A stretch of DNA of 64,000 bases, from positions 529,829-593,828 of the forward strand of contig KN832562.1 of assembly GCA_000827205.1 (NCBI GenBank). Reading direction: 5' to 3'. Shown here in pieces: positions 22,149-34,701 of the stretch. How positions within the stretch are numbered: position 1 is the first letter of the stretch; every line of letters starts with the position of its first letter. The position numbers and the translations under genes were made by a program. The notes beneath the pieces are model-generated. The model searched no databases and was not told the origin of the DNA. It worked only from the letters and a program-made list of their open reading frames with translations. The DNA comes from Plicaturopsis crispa FD-325 SS-3 (lineage: Eukaryota > Basidiomycota > Agaricomycetes > Amylocorticiales > Amylocorticiaceae).

Positions 22149-25100
22149 TGTTTTTATCGCCGAAAGCTGAGCACCGGTATTGGCCTGGCAAGTAAAACTA
22201 GACTAGGCCGGGGTGCACGAACCTTAAACTAAGCTTGAGCGCCACCGCTCCCATGCGGCGAGCCGCGGAAAATGCCCACGGTGAGTGGATCAGGATGCAG
22301 GATGGATGGATCATGACTACGGAAGAGGAGGAGGGGTGAGCAGGTACGGACTCGATTTCGAAAGAGGAAGGACGCAGCGATACAGCACCCCATTAGCTGC
22401 AGCGATGGGACTTGCGGCACCACCGGGCCCGTGCGCCGCATGGTGTCGAGGCCGGAAGAAATCCGTGCACCCCTTCCAAGCGGCAGACAGCGCATCTCCG
22501 TGATAGAATCTGAGATCCAGACGCAGCGATGGTGAGTGAAGATACTCGATTGCAGATAGCAGGAGCGTTTGGCATCGAAGGACATCGGGGCCAGGCCTTG
22601 CAGATCCGTGAGCGAATAGAGGGGCGCTGGGGGTAATCTGTAAAGCGATAATTAAAAACGACATGTCGCGAGCATAGGTTAACGAGGATTAGAACGAAGA
22701 TGTGTGATGTTTGATTTCATGATGTGTGCTCTCCGGCCCGAAAGCTAGCAAGAAGAGATGAGAAGACGGATGGGAGAAATAAACACTGCGAACAAGGGAC
22801 CATGGTGGCGACAAGACACGCGCCAGCTCGTGAGATTCTTCGTACAAGCGAACGCAACGAGGATGAATCGACGATGAGCGTCCAGAAAAGGCATATGCGG
22901 TTTTGTGGCGGTGGATCGACATGAATGAAAGGCCAGTCTTTGCGGAAATGCGAGGCAAGCATGCGTAAAACCAGTCCAAGACCAATGGACCTTCAGCGAG
23001 AAGAATGGATATGAACGGTTCCCGGGCGCGCAATGTATGCAATTAAGGACCCACACATGGATTCAGGCAGTGTGATAAGAAGACCGCCTGCTGGCGGGGA
23101 AGTGTAGTGCACACATATGAAAGAAAGAGAACAGACGGCGACGATGGGTGGGAACTCACAGCATGACAGGTCTCGGTGATGCCAAACTGAGGACGCAACT
23201 CCGGTCCAGTTGGCCCGGCGCTTTGAGGAGGTATCGTGGGGGTTTCCGACAGCCACTACACGTAAAGAGAACGACCAGAGATGATGAGCGATGGGCCTCT
23301 TGCACCATGTCGGGGTATCTGTGGGGTGCCACTAGGTTTTGGTCAAACACCGGCTTGCGCTTACCGAGATGAATCGAAGGCACGACGTACCGATGCATGA
23401 GATCGAGTGGTCCACCTTTCTCATTCGCATTATCTATGCGGTCCGACATAGATAAATGACTATCTCCAGCAGACTTGGAGACAGTCCACTACCACGATCG
23501 GCACGGACCGAGGGCAAATCCACACGCACTCGAGGCAAGATAATTTGCACATGTGGGAATTTCACGATAGGCATCGTGAGCTGTGGGGCAGCGCGGCAGA
23601 AGACGAGGTATCGATGTTACGAGAGTACAGTAGACCGGATGACAGACAGTGACCGACAATCTTGAGACATTCCGTCTAATCGGGGCATCAAGCACATTTG
23701 TTGCTGTACGCAAGACGGTAAGCTCCACAGGCCATCATACGCACCTTCGTAGTCTGTAACAGGGCTCGTAGTTTGTAAAAAGACTCCGAGGCAAATGCCT
23801 CATCCAGAAACGAAGGAACTTCAGACGGACGTGCAGACACTTTGAGGAAATGCATCGCGTGACATTGTCAAGAAACGAGGCCGCAACGCGTCGGGAAAAT
23901 GCCGAGTCGGGGACCTATGTAGTGAACCATACCCTGTATGTGGGAGCGGCGACCTCCGGAAAATGCCATGGCTCGTCAACGTCCAGGATAACTCCAGTCC
24001 AGGAAAGGGCTAGCTGGCCATTCGGAGGAATTCGTGGATGACTTCCGTCTGTGTGACAGTGTGGATGCTCGGTCGTGGATATCTGATGGTCAGTGAGCGA
24101 CAAATGGCGATCGAGAACACGCAACAGATAGTAAACGAGGTTGATTCAGCATAGCAAAATTGTAATATGGCCCAGCTATCGTACCTTGCATGCGAGGAAC
24201 TAGGCGCTACCTTCTATGGCGTCATCCATTGAACGGAGAAAATCTAGTATGTACGATTAGTCTACAGTTCTTGGACTTTGATACACTCACTGGCAGTCCG
24301 ATGCTCCGTGAAGAGATGAAAGCTGAACGAAAATAAGTATATGGTGCAAGAAATGAGGGCACGTCACCATTTCACTTTCAATAAACGCATCGAGCGAAGC
24401 GGGCCGTACAAGACAGCGCGAGATACGATACCCCGGCGCTCTCGACATGAGTGTGTGTGTGGCGTATGTTGCCATTGCATCCTTGTTTCCTTCCGTCAGA
24501 AAGTTAGATTTCGAATGACTTGCATGAATCCAGTGGATTGCGTCACCGTATCTTTCACCACCGTTTTGTTTCGGCTTGGGAAGTCGGCGTCCTAGCTGAA
24601 TCGGCAAAAGGCGACGGCGTCCCATCTGTGAAGGTATCCTCAGGCATCCTCCCCGCAGTCTATCAGATCGCCGCGCAGAAAACACCGGTGACCAGTGACT
24701 GGTGGTACACTCGGCGACAGCCATGGTGTAGGAAGGTGACATGCGCAAGAGCCGCTAACGCCACACATATGAGTTCGTTGACCAGGCTCAGACACAGAGG
24801 CAGATAATTCCCAGTGGATACTTCACGCCATCATCGGGGAACTAGAGCGAGATATGGGCGGTTTCAAAAAAATACAACGGCGGCCGCGCGGGATACTGGG
24901 TGCCTCGACAGTTCAATATGGGAGACCTTGCTAGAAACAAAACATACCAGAGTACAGACGCCTTGATTCACCTCCATGAAACTTGACCTGACCCACGCTG
25001 GTTGCCACACTGGTGTTGGACCAGTTTCCTTTTCCGCGCCTACTTCGTTCATTTGGCCTTCGGGTCGGGATTCGGAATGCCGTTTAGCAGCTAATAATAG

Positions 25101-25593
25101 TGGTCGTCTGATTTGACGAGCAAAGTGGTTGCCCTTGTCCTCGTACGACGTTGACCACGGCTTTCCGACTGTCCAAATCGCCCAATAACTACTCGCGTTA
25201 TGCCCCGAGTACACGAAGTGACTCTCAAGATCGTGTTGAGTTTCGCGTTATTTTGAGTTTTTACTAAGGACTACCCGACATTCCCCCACCTCGATCAGCG
25301 TTGTGCGCCTTTTTAGCGTGCCAACCATCCGCTCGCCCGCAATCATGGGGTGAGTTTAGTTGGTTGTAATATCGGAAGAGACCGGGCATTTTGCTGGGGT
25401 AGGTCATCCGATATGGAACGCCGCTATCAATCGCGGTATACTACCATATCATAAAAGCAGGTCTACAACCGTTGCCAACTGCACTTTCAGCGTCGTCCTA
25501 TATCACTCCAGTTCGTGGCAACACCACTTGATATCTGTCACCATTTGCGCCCACTTCTGTCGACAACTGCTGCGTCGCGTCCAGAGCAGAGAC
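22149..25593. other. 3.4-kb region with possible unidentified spliced minus-strand gene
   Basis: Minus-strand reading gives scattered protein-like pieces: a hydrophobic segment (LVNELICVALAALAHVTF) near 24.75 kb, a Ser/Thr/Pro-rich piece starting MPEDTFTDGTPSPFADSAR near 24.65 kb, and MHFLKVSARPSEVPSFLDE near 23.85 kb followed by a good donor (GTGCGTATG). A possible intron (GTGAGTTCC...CCAGCAG) lies at 23.10-23.16 kb. They could be exons of a membrane protein, but I could not join them confidently or name a family. Confidence 0.3.
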
Positions 25594-27800
25594 ATGACTA
25601 TCATCTTGACCCCGTACTGGTCTAATGGCGTTCAAAAGCTCAGGGCGGCACCCCAACGTGCGTATATGTTCAGTTCGGTCGACTCGTATGAAGACTCAAT
25701 TGTTTGTTATAGCCCCTCCGAAGCCTCCGCGTGGTCTGACGCCGCCGGCACTGGACGACGCCATACACGCGCAAAGGTGTCTCATGCAGCTTCGTTCAAA
25801 GGACAAGGACATCGAGAAATATATCTATCTTTCTCAACTGAAGGATGCGGACCCTAACATGTTCTACCGCTTGTGCATGGAGAACATGTCGGAATTTACA
25901 CCGCTGATTTATACCCCCGTAAGCAGTTCGCTCATTCACTACCGAGTCATCTTTTACTCACGTTCATCCAGACCGTCGGCGATGCGTGCTTGCAGTTCTC
26001 ACATATATATAGGAGGCCAGAGGGGCTGGTATGCCTTATCCGATCTTCTTCACACCATTAAACTGAGAAAGTCAATTTGGACGTCCAGTTTGTCTCCATC
26101 AAAGACAAAGGAAAAATTGGCAGCGTCATTAGAAATTGGCCTCGCATCGACGAAGCGCGCATAAGCGTCGTCACTGATGGTGATTATGGTTTTATCTCTT
26201 AGCTTCAGGTCTGACCATCCAGATTCGTACTTGCAGGGTCTCGTATCCTCGGTCTCGGGGACTTGGGTGTCAATGGTATGCCTATCTCTATTGGGAAACT
26301 GTCGCTGTACATCGCAGGTGCAGGGTGCGTGTTCCAAAACGCGTCGTGCTATTTCTTTCGGTAGCTGACAATTGAGTTGTGTAGAATCCGACCCTCGTCG
26401 GTCGTTCCTATATGCCTCGACTTGGGGACAAACACGCAACGTTACCTTGACGACCCGCTCTATCTCGGGCACCGTGAAAAACGCGTATCAACGGAAGTCA
26501 TGACTGAGTTTATGGAGGAGTTCATGCACGAAATGTCTGTCGTATTCCCTAAACTACTCATACAGTTTGAGGTCAGTCATACATGGTTCTTTGGCCTTAA
26601 AAAGTTGTTGACGCAAAACGCTTGGGTCTTTCTAGGACTTCTCGACTGACTCCGCATTCCTGTATCTCGAGAAATTCCGCAATCGGTACCCGTTGTTCAA
26701 TGACGATATTCAAGGCACAGGAGCTGTCGTCCTCTCCGGCTTTGTCAATGCAGCAAAGCTATCGTCCGCGGCATCTGGAAGGCCCCTGAACACGCATCGT
26801 ATCCTGTTCTTGGGCGCTGGCTCAGCAGGCGTTGGTGTAGCAATGCAGCTCATGAGCTTCTTCACGCTCCAAGGACTTTCTGTCGACGAAGCGCGTGAGC
26901 GTATATATCTCGCCGACTCGCAGGGCTTGGTCTATGACGCTCGTGGTCCCATGGCCGAGCACAAAAAATGTAAGCGAGTGCTTCGCCCCCAGTTTATGCT
27001 TAGATATCGCAGGAACGCTAATGCATACCGCAGACTTTTCCAGGAAGGACTACTCTGGCCCGCCTTTGAAGGACCTAATGGACATTATCGCTCATGTGCA
27101 GCCAACGGCTTTACTCGGCCTTTCGACAATGAAGGTATGGCGCTTGTATCCCAACGCGGCTTTACATCAGCTAATTGAGTCGCGGGAAGGGTGCATTTAA
27201 CCAAGACGTCGTTGAGTATATGGCAGAGCTCAACCCGAGACCGATCATCTTCCCTCTCTCGAACCCTGTCAAACTCTCGGAGTGTGAGTTCCACGAAGCC
27301 GTAAAGTGGACAAACGGCACCGTCCTGTTCGCTTCTGGCTCGCCTTTCCCAGAGATTGACTACGCAGGACGGACCCTTTATCCTGGCCAGGGAAATAACA
27401 TGTACAGTGAGTGTTCTATTTCCCCCTCTCCCGCGTGCGGAATTTAACAAGATTGCAGTATTCCCTGGCCTCGGTCTTGGCGCTATTCTGTCTCGCGCCT
27501 CAGCTGTCACAGACAGCATGGTCGAAGCCGCGTCGCTGGGGCTTGCCGATGCGTTGACGCCTGACGAGAGGCAATACGATCTCCTTTATCCTAGAATAGA
27601 GCGCATCAGGGAAATCAGCGCGGACATCGCTCTGAAAGTAATCCGAGCTGCACAGAAGGCGGTGAGTTGTTTTACGCGCCTCTTTCTACAGGCTTGGGAC
27701 GTTGATATCCTCTCAGGGCGTGGACCGTTCTCCCGACCTTCGGGGCTTGGATGATACCGCGCTCTTGAACTTTGTCCAGAGCAAGATGTGGAGTCCTTGA
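25594..27800 (+). CDS. NAD(P)-malic enzyme (decarboxylating)
   Basis: Converts malate to pyruvate and CO2 with NAD(P) reduction. Start chosen at MTIILTPYW because a clean 55-nt intron (25658-25712) then joins it to [14 protein letters not shown], the conserved malic N-domain. Later exons give [85 protein letters not shown], the metal-site [15 protein letters not shown], the cofactor motif [12 protein letters not shown], and [13 protein letters not shown], ending FVQSKMWSP. About ten short introns; all hallmark residues are present. The N-terminus is short and no mitochondrial targeting sequence is obvious, so cytosolic placement is possible. Which cofactor is used cannot be told by eye. Confidence 0.92.
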
Positions 27801-28274
27801 TAATGTCCCGGGCCCATCTACCTCAGCGCAGACCTCGTCATTTTCCTCTACTCTTGCCTTCGATGCTTTTGGGGTTACAGGCCGTCCGGTTCGGCCTTTC
27901 TATCTGTTCTTTGCCTGCTTACAATACCTAATGGCCGATGGGAGGATTGCTTTAGACTGCTTCGAGATTTGACTACATGTTACATACTACATTCAAAAGG
28001 ATAATATTGGTGTCTCTTGGAAGTTGCTGGGCTGCGGGAAAGAGTTTGAGAGCGTGTGCGATGCGCAGCTCCTTGGTCGACAGACCGCTCGGCGCTACTC
28101 AACCATGTCTAAATCCGAGTTAAGTAGCCGATCCGAGGAAGCTTTTCTTAGCTTCCATCCGCCGAAATACCTTCCCATAACATGCGCGTGCGATGCGGCG
28201 GATACAAATTCTCAAGTCTGCGCTGGACGCCCTCAATCTAGCTCACGTCCAGCATATGCGCATCGTCCCAGAAT

Positions 28275-29013
28275 ATGCAGGCCACCATATGTGCCCCCTC
28301 TAGCTCGGTGTTGCAACCGCGCAATTTGGGAGGCGATCCGTCTACCGTTACGCCCACTGCCAGTGCTACCGCAAGCGCAGACAGTAGCAGCGGGGATGAC
28401 GACGGACTGATTACGCCGCCACAGGGATCGCCGCCCCTCATATTGGCCTTTCTAGCGGTTGGCATATTTGGTGCTGCCATGATTGGGGTATTGGGATGGA
28501 GGAGGTTCCGGTTTGGTCGAGGGCCGCCTTTAGCTCAGCAGGCGGACATACAGACTAGGAGTACGGGATTGGGAGCAAAGCCAGAGCTGTGGGATGTATG
28601 GATTGAGCCTTCGCAGTCTGCAGAATATAAATGGGCTGATCTTGTGGTATGCATTGAAGTATCTCTTGAATTGTTGGATTTAGGGACTGACTGCGGCGAA
28701 CACTTCTTAGCCAATTTCTGTCCAGAAATTATCGCATGGGCCACCCACGTGCCCCTCTCCTCCTAATCCCCTTCCAAGCGGCCTGGGGATTTCAGCACGA
28801 CCTCCTATGAGCCGTCTCTTCCAACCCCAGCGACACGACGAGAAGAAAGAGAAGGACAACATCGTACCAGAAGGCAACGCGTCTACACGCCTGCAGATCG
28901 CGGTCGCAATCGCGATGCCTTCACCGCGAAGGCACATATGCGAGCCTGGTGATGAGCTCGATGTAGCGCTTGGTCTGGTGGATATGCCGTGGTCACACGC
29001 CGGAGCGGGTTGA
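28275..29013 (+). CDS. Small single-pass membrane protein of a basidiomycete 'LWDxW' family
   Basis: Two exons, 28275-28646 and 28726-29013, in phase, about 219 aa. Order: a Ser/Thr/Asp-rich N-terminal stretch (about residues 1-50), one membrane helix (ILAFLAVGIFGAAMIGVLG), a short basic stop-transfer segment (WRRFRFGRG), the motif KPELWDVWIEPS, a Trp (YKWADLV), and a C-terminal domain containing LQIAVAIAMPSPRR and DELDVALGLVDMPW. A paralogue with the same order lies at 32201-32735 on the other strand. The N-terminus probably faces the lumen or outside. The start is the first in-frame ATG and may be further upstream. Function unknown. Confidence 0.7.
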
Positions 29014-29247
29014 CGCCGCTGCACCGCGGACTTCCAAGGACTCAATCCATTCATGCCCCCTCACGTCACGAAGAACTGTATTTTATCTAGACTTCAACGG
29101 TCTTGTTTTTTTGGACGCAGTCCGCACAGTCATTGACACCGTCGATAGATCTACAACTCGATAAGATAGTATAACAATACTCCGAAGTCCCAAAATACAA
29201 CTTGAACCCGTAATAAATAAACGGAAAAGGAGAACGTCAACTGCATG

Positions 29248-29784
29248 CTATCCGCTGACTGAGTTCCTGGAGAGTGTCAGGATACAAACGTTGCGACTTC
29301 CCCTCCGCACCACCGTCAGTCCCGCAAACCGCGTGTGCCCTAGAAGACAATCCGCCCGCACGACTCCGTTTAGACGCTCCCATTCAGGGTATTGACTCCT
29401 CCTCCATCGCGTATTGTACACGTATGTGATCCGACGCCTCTGCTTCTCCGACATCATCGCCCATTCCCCTGCGACAAGTGGACGCCGTGCAACCATGAAG
29501 ATGGTCTGCAGGACGTCAAAGACGGTAACGCCGCGCTCGTTACTCGCCTCGATGGGCCATTCGTATGGAAACACGTCACATACGATAGATAGCGTTGCGA
29601 CTGGGGGCCATGTCGCGATTTGTGCGAGCTGGAAGGTAGGAATGCGTGTCCCGGGTGCTGCTATGTGGGAAACGGAGAACGATGGCGGTAGGCGAAGATC
29701 CCAGATAATGGGACAACATTGATCATGCGTGGCTAGTGGATGGGTATATGCCAGATATGGGTGCAGCATGATTTCAGGAGGCAT
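29248..29784 (-). CDS. DUF6699 domain protein
   Basis: Intron-less, 178 aa. The pattern matches the DUF6699 family of Agaricomycetes: an N-terminal HPYLAY, then IIWDLRLPPS, a middle VATLSIVCDVFPYEWPIEAS, TVFDVLQTIFMVARRPL, and the C-terminal GVVRADCLLGHTRFAGL. Whole domain present, no breaks seen. The family has no known biochemical role and is often expanded in mushroom genomes. The start codon chosen gives the usual short lead before the domain. Confidence 0.8.
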   Translation of the reverse strand: MPPEIMLHPYLAYTHPLATHDQCCPIIWDLRLPPSFSVSHIAAPGTRIPTFQLAQIATWPPVATLSIVCDVFPYEWPIEASNERGVTVFDVLQTIFMVARRPLVAGEWAMMSEKQRRRITYVYNTRWRRSQYPEWERLNGVVRADCLLGHTRFAGLTVVRRGSRNVCILTLSRNSVSG

Positions 29785-30449
29785 CGTGTGCGGCGGGGTC
29801 GTAAGTAGAGGGACGACACAGCGCCGCTCCTCTTATACTGTACACCTTGTCCTTCGGAAATCCATAGGCATGTGGAATGTAAGGCAGCTGCTCCGGCGCA
29901 CTGCACAGGACGAGCCAGAGAGGGAATTAGCCTTCTCTGCGTCGGTGGGGCTGAAGAGCAGTGCTATACGCTAGGGCGTTCATATTGAGTCCTAGGGTGT
30001 ACAGCTCTTGGGAGTCAGTAAGGCGCTATGGTCTATGTAACATCGGTGGACGGGATGACGCACGCGTATGCTACGACCGTGGATCCCGACGATAGCAACG
30101 AGCTGTGTCAAGCCAGGGTGAACTGCCACAGACTGCCACGCGGGAAAAAGGCGGAAGCGAATCACGTTAATCATTGTAGGTCTCGCCTTTTGAGTTTGAT
30201 GTGTTCGCAGCGCCGCAATGGCCTCCAGCCGCGTCAGGCACAAATGTGGCAAGGCGAGCGCTCGAGCTCCGAGTCGGAGGCACATTTTTGAGAGTGACAG
30301 GCAGTATGCATGCGCCATGTCTAAACCAGGCCTGTGTTGAGCGCACGAACTTTTCTCAGCTGTGAAGATTTGGAAGAAGCACGCACAAGTACATCACAAG
30401 CCAGCACTACTCGCCAGGCAAACCCATACAGTGTATGATGCAGCAGTCG

Positions 30450-31363
30450 CTATGTCCTGGATACTTGGCATTGGTTTGAGGGGAAGCTGTTCGATATCCC
30501 CTTGACAAAAATCCCGAACTCCGCGGCCTTGGCATCAACCAAATCGGGAAATTGTCCTCGCAATTCACCTCCAAGTTGTTCCTGCTGCGAGCCTCGAGGC
30601 TCGATCGTCGATATGCCTTGGATTTATTCCGAAGCTGGAATGAAACGATCAGTATCACCTAAGTATTCCAGTTTGTCCAGAAGACAAAATAAAGGACAAA
30701 CTTTGACTCGCCAGGCATGCAGAGCGAGATGTAATGATAGCATCAACACAACATCTGCGTAGCAGGACACGAGCATTGAATTGGAGGGAATGAGCAAGCC
30801 CAAGTATCCAAGGGAATGACGGCACTGCGCTGGACGCAGAGGGGGTACCTCCCACGTCAACAGCGCTCACTGCGAGGCCAAAAACACTGCAAAACCTTGC
30901 TGCAGCGTAAACGCAGCCGGCGCTGGGGTAAGCTCAGGGCGGCGCACCGATGTGGCGTGCATTGCCTCAAATCCAGCTCCCAGCAGCCACACCAGAATGC
31001 TGCCCAGGGCATAATATAATGAGAGAGCACCGCGCCGCAACCATGTGAGCGTCAAGCCAGCGAAGAGCTTGGGCGGTGCAACAAGTGAGCCCGCTGAATG
31101 CATCGCACGGTGCTCTCGGCGTCTAACATACAATACAGAGTAAGAATGTGGCAACCAGTATCGTCGCGAAATGCATACTTGAATTGGGCATGCGTTAGTC
31201 AAGATTCAAGGACCAACGACAAGCAAACGTTGTAACATATTCACAGGGTCTGCTCTAAGGATAGCCCCCTCGACGCTGGTGGGAGTTGCGGACTACTGAG
31301 TGGGTCACGAATACCGAGCTTGTCGGGTATATTGAATGTATCGTGGCTCATGAGGATTGCCAT
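30450..31363 (-). CDS. Hypothetical multi-exon membrane protein
   Basis: Start MAILMSHDTFNIPDKLG near 31363. Joining GT...AG junctions in phase gives a first hydrophobic helix FATILVATFLLCI, then LFAGLTLTWLRRG and a second helix ALSLYYALGSILVWLLGAG, then a polar stretch. The last exon reads EQLGGELRGQFPDLVDAKAA and stops at 30450. Exon joins between 30.7 and 30.9 kb are ambiguous (several acceptors fit). At least two membrane helices; no family recognised. Could be lineage-specific. Confidence 0.4.
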
Positions 31364-32200
31364 TATATTCTCAGCGCGTTCAGCGCGATATGACCGGCAC
31401 CTGCGATACGGCTGTACAGCAGTAGTAGCACATCTCTGCGGTAAAGGTTTGCGTTAGTGCACGAGACGCGGAAATGGCGGACAGAGCCGTGCTTACCAGG
31501 TGCTTACGTTGTGGAGACGGCAAAAAGCAACGAAGCAATGGGTTGTTGGAATAGGATATGCGAATAGCGGATAGCAGAGATAAGCTATGCATATAAAGCG
31601 TGGAATGCAAGGGAGCAGCGCGGTTGATGGACGGAGAGTGACAATGCAAGGACTCAATGACAGTGCGACAGGAATGGTTTGCTTGGAAGAATCTGAATTT
31701 ATATGGCGACTTGAGTGGAGCGCTACACAATATAGTGCGCTAGTGCTGGTCGTTCATGGTAGGCGGGATACAGGGCTGCTAGTGTGCAGATATAGAACAC
31801 GGGGGCTACTGATACAAACACAAATTGCCTTCCGGAGCGTGCTGTAACATGTCTGAGAAAACAGCATGTCAGTTGCATAGTACGCCATGATGTTTCAGCC
31901 TAAATGGGTCGTACCGGTAGTTTATCGCAGTACAGAGGCTCTTTTGGTTCTAGAACGGATAATCGGCGTTTGCGGGTGTATTGGTAGAAGAGGTCGCCAG
32001 TTGCCTCTGGGCTGTGCCCAGTGACAAAGGGCAGAATGGAGAAGTGCGTAGGGAGGCAGTGAGATTATGAACCCGCCGGTGGATGCGGTAAGTCTCTGGA
32101 TATCCTGACGCTGCGTGGATGGTTGCGTTTTATTGCCCAAGAAATTGGAATCTGCAGCGGCTTCCGTGGAGAGGGTAACGTCGACGCTATGACATAGACG
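31364..32200. other. Intergenic stretch, nothing recognised
   Basis: About 840 bp between two minus-strand genes. Only short frames without motifs; likely holds the promoter of the hypothetical membrane protein. Confidence 0.4.
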
Positions 32201-32735
32201 TTACCAGTCGATACCATAGTCGACACCACGATATGGAACGAGGTTTGTACCCAGCGCATACTGGGTGTGCGTCATATTGGAAGATTCTCCAGGTGCGGAC
32301 TGTGGCGAAGACGGCGGATGAGGCATAGCAATTAGCACCGATACATGTGCTTTCTGTATATGCGGCGCTACAGTGTCCGCATCACGTTTTCGTAGACGAG
32401 AAGAGATCTCCAACGATAAGGGCTAGAGGTAAGTTTCGGTCAATACAACTGAATGAGGCACATATCGCGTACAGACTCACCAAAATATTTTCCCACTTCG
32501 TGTCTTCCAGCTTCGTGTCGCATACATCTGCGCGGTCGTCTCTGACCCATGTATCCCACAGCTGCGGGCGTTGTCGAGTACGCTCTCGAGCAGCTTGCGC
32601 TTCGTCCCATTCCCGCATCCACCGCGCCCGGCCTCGTCGATTGCGCCCTATGAGCATTATGAGGACGACACCAACTAGGCCCACGACTGCGACGACTGCG
32701 ACAAACGTCGAGTCTGAGGTATGAGACGAGGCCAT
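32201..32735 (-). CDS. Small single-pass membrane protein, paralogue of the 28.3-kb gene
   Basis: Start MASSHTSDSTFVAVVAVVGL: a very short N-terminus followed at once by a membrane helix (VAVVAVVGLVGVVLIMLIG) and a basic stop (RNRRGRARW). Then come a charged helix, RQRPQLWDTWVRDD, TKWENIL, an intron, and a second exon with VSVLIAMPHPPSS and YALGTNLVPYR, ending GVDYGIDW. The order (helix, PxLWDxW, W…L, hydrophobic strand then AMPxP) matches the plus-strand protein at 28275-29013, with little identity outside the motifs, so the duplication is old. Function unknown. Confidence 0.7.
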
Positions 32736-33412
32736 GGTGTGGTGGTAGGAGGACAACCACTGCGATTTCCTCGACTTCTGCCCGAACTTCCTGCGTCGCC
32801 CTTGGAAGTCCGGACTCCGTACGGCGTGACGAACCCAGTCTAGCTAGATATGACTCGAATCAGTCTCGAAAGCAAGCATACCTGCCCCACATTTTATGGG
32901 TGCATGTGGGGTCAGAAGAACACCGGAAGAAAGAACCTGCCAAGAACCTGTGATAGTCGCGCAAGAGGATCATGGATGCCGCGCCGGGACCGGCCGCGTC
33001 GCTCAGTGGGAGACTAAATTCTTCACCGAGAGACAAGGAACTATACGATCCACAGCCAATCGAAAGGGTATCTAATGTACGACGACGAGGGTCCAGCAAT
33101 AGGCGTGCACACTGCAAACACTGTGGCAAAGATTCCATACCATTTCGTGCAAGAGACACCCCCGCCTGGGGAGATAGTGTAAAGCTTCAATATGGTGACG
33201 GGCAACAGGAGAAGATTATCCTTTCAAGCGATGCGCTGAGAGCACAATGCATTGCAGGTCACAGGGTGGTCTCGATGCGGGAGAGCCGAGACTAGCAGGC
33301 GAGGAAGGTGAACCACGATACATGGCTGAATTATCAAAAAATCCATTTTGATTACAGGACGCCCGTCTGCGTGGGTACCCAATGCTCTGTAGTGGTAGAT
33401 GTATGGGAGCCC
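32736..33412. other. Intergenic stretch, unclear coding
   Basis: About 680 bp. A plus-strand frame at 32972-33295 and a minus-strand frame at 32860-33159 overlap; neither has a recognisable motif or consistent splicing. It likely includes the promoter of the small membrane protein and the 3' end of the p24 gene. Confidence 0.35.
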
Positions 33413-34351
33413 TCAGTCGATGAGGTACTTCCGCTTGAAGAAAGCGCGAAGATGCATTATTTGCCACGCGCCGAGCGCGACAAGTGCAGCTAGGGTGAAC
33501 CAGGCGAACGATTGAACACGCTGATTAGTGGATACTGTAATATATCGTCAGCAGTTGGTAGATGGATTTAAGAAGGGGGGGGATGGAAAGATCATGGTAA
33601 AAGGGCAAGGGAGAATCGGCGAAGCAGAGTTGAAGCATATGCATGCAGGGAGAAGTGCAAGGCTGGTGAGATAGACTGGCGCTTACAATTCGTGTCGGCG
33701 AAGCGTTCCTCGCGTAGTTTCAGGTAATTTGTCTCGTCGACTATTTCCTTGACAATCCCTTCAAGCTTGCGCATCTCAACTTCAAGGCCCGAAAGCGACT
33801 CCTGGTTCGCAATAGCACTGTGCAGAGGTATAATGTAAGGTCACAGGCGACAAGTAGCGCAGGGGCAACGCACTTGTAATCAACGGCGTCGGCACCAATG
33901 TCTACGTCGAGGTCCACGATTCGAGATTTCGTTTTAGCATCCATGGAAGGAACATCTACGTATGCGTGCATTTTTTGTTAAAAGACCGTCCTCTCAATGG
34001 AGACTGGCTGTACATACCACCATCCAAGTAATTCCGGAAGCATACACCGACCTCGCCCTCCTCATGCACCGTAACGGCGAGCCTCGTCTCGCCCTTAATA
34101 CCCTTCTTGCTAAGATATACGTTCTTCTTCGCAGAGGAGTCGACGATTTCCACGTCGACGCGCTGGCCGTCACCGGGACCAACATTCGCTGTCACGATCA
34201 CTAGCGCGTTTGGATGTGCGGCGTTCCAGATGCATTTTGCTGGTGGGTAGCGGTACGACTGGAGCGAGAATTTGATAGCGCTCGTTAGATGTGGGGCGGA
34301 AAGGAGGAGGAGGAAGAGGAGCCAGACAGGCGAGAACAGGTGCGAGGACAT
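33413..34351 (-). CDS. p24/emp24-gp25L family cargo receptor
   Basis: Type I membrane protein of the early secretory pathway that helps package cargo into COPII and COPI vesicles. Start MSSHLFSPVW chosen because it gives a compact signal peptide (WLLFLLLLSAPHLTSA) before the GOLD domain; an ATG 20 codons upstream is possible. The GOLD domain has paired cysteines (KCIWNAAHPN and VGVCFRNYLDG) and is followed by IVDLDVDIGADAVDYK, a coiled coil (LEGIVKEIVDETNYLKLREE) and a membrane helix in VQSFAWFTLAALVALGAWQI. The short cytosolic tail AFFKRKYLID carries the FF and basic residues typical of p24 coat binding. Several short introns. No defects seen. Confidence 0.9.
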
Positions 34352-34701
34352 GAGGGTGGAGGAAAGGCAGCGTTGCGCGCCTCCGACTCCGGGACGTTTC
34401 TTGACTTTCAAACTGCCACTTCATTCTGGCTTCCAGCTAATGTACACTGATCTCTCCATGTTCCTTCGCTGTTTGGCATGAGTATCTGGATGTCTTTACC
34501 ACAATGCTTATTTCACCATTGGCGCGAATACCAGCCACGTCGTCCATTCCCAGCAAACGCAATAGCGGCCCGAGTGGACTTGACAGCTGACTCGCCGGTC
34601 TCGAGCACGCTTCTGCTATCCTGCGCCGACATATAATACTTGATTCGGATATCCTTTCTGCGAGGTACATATCGTCGTAGTTGAACATAGCGTAACTCGC
34701 A

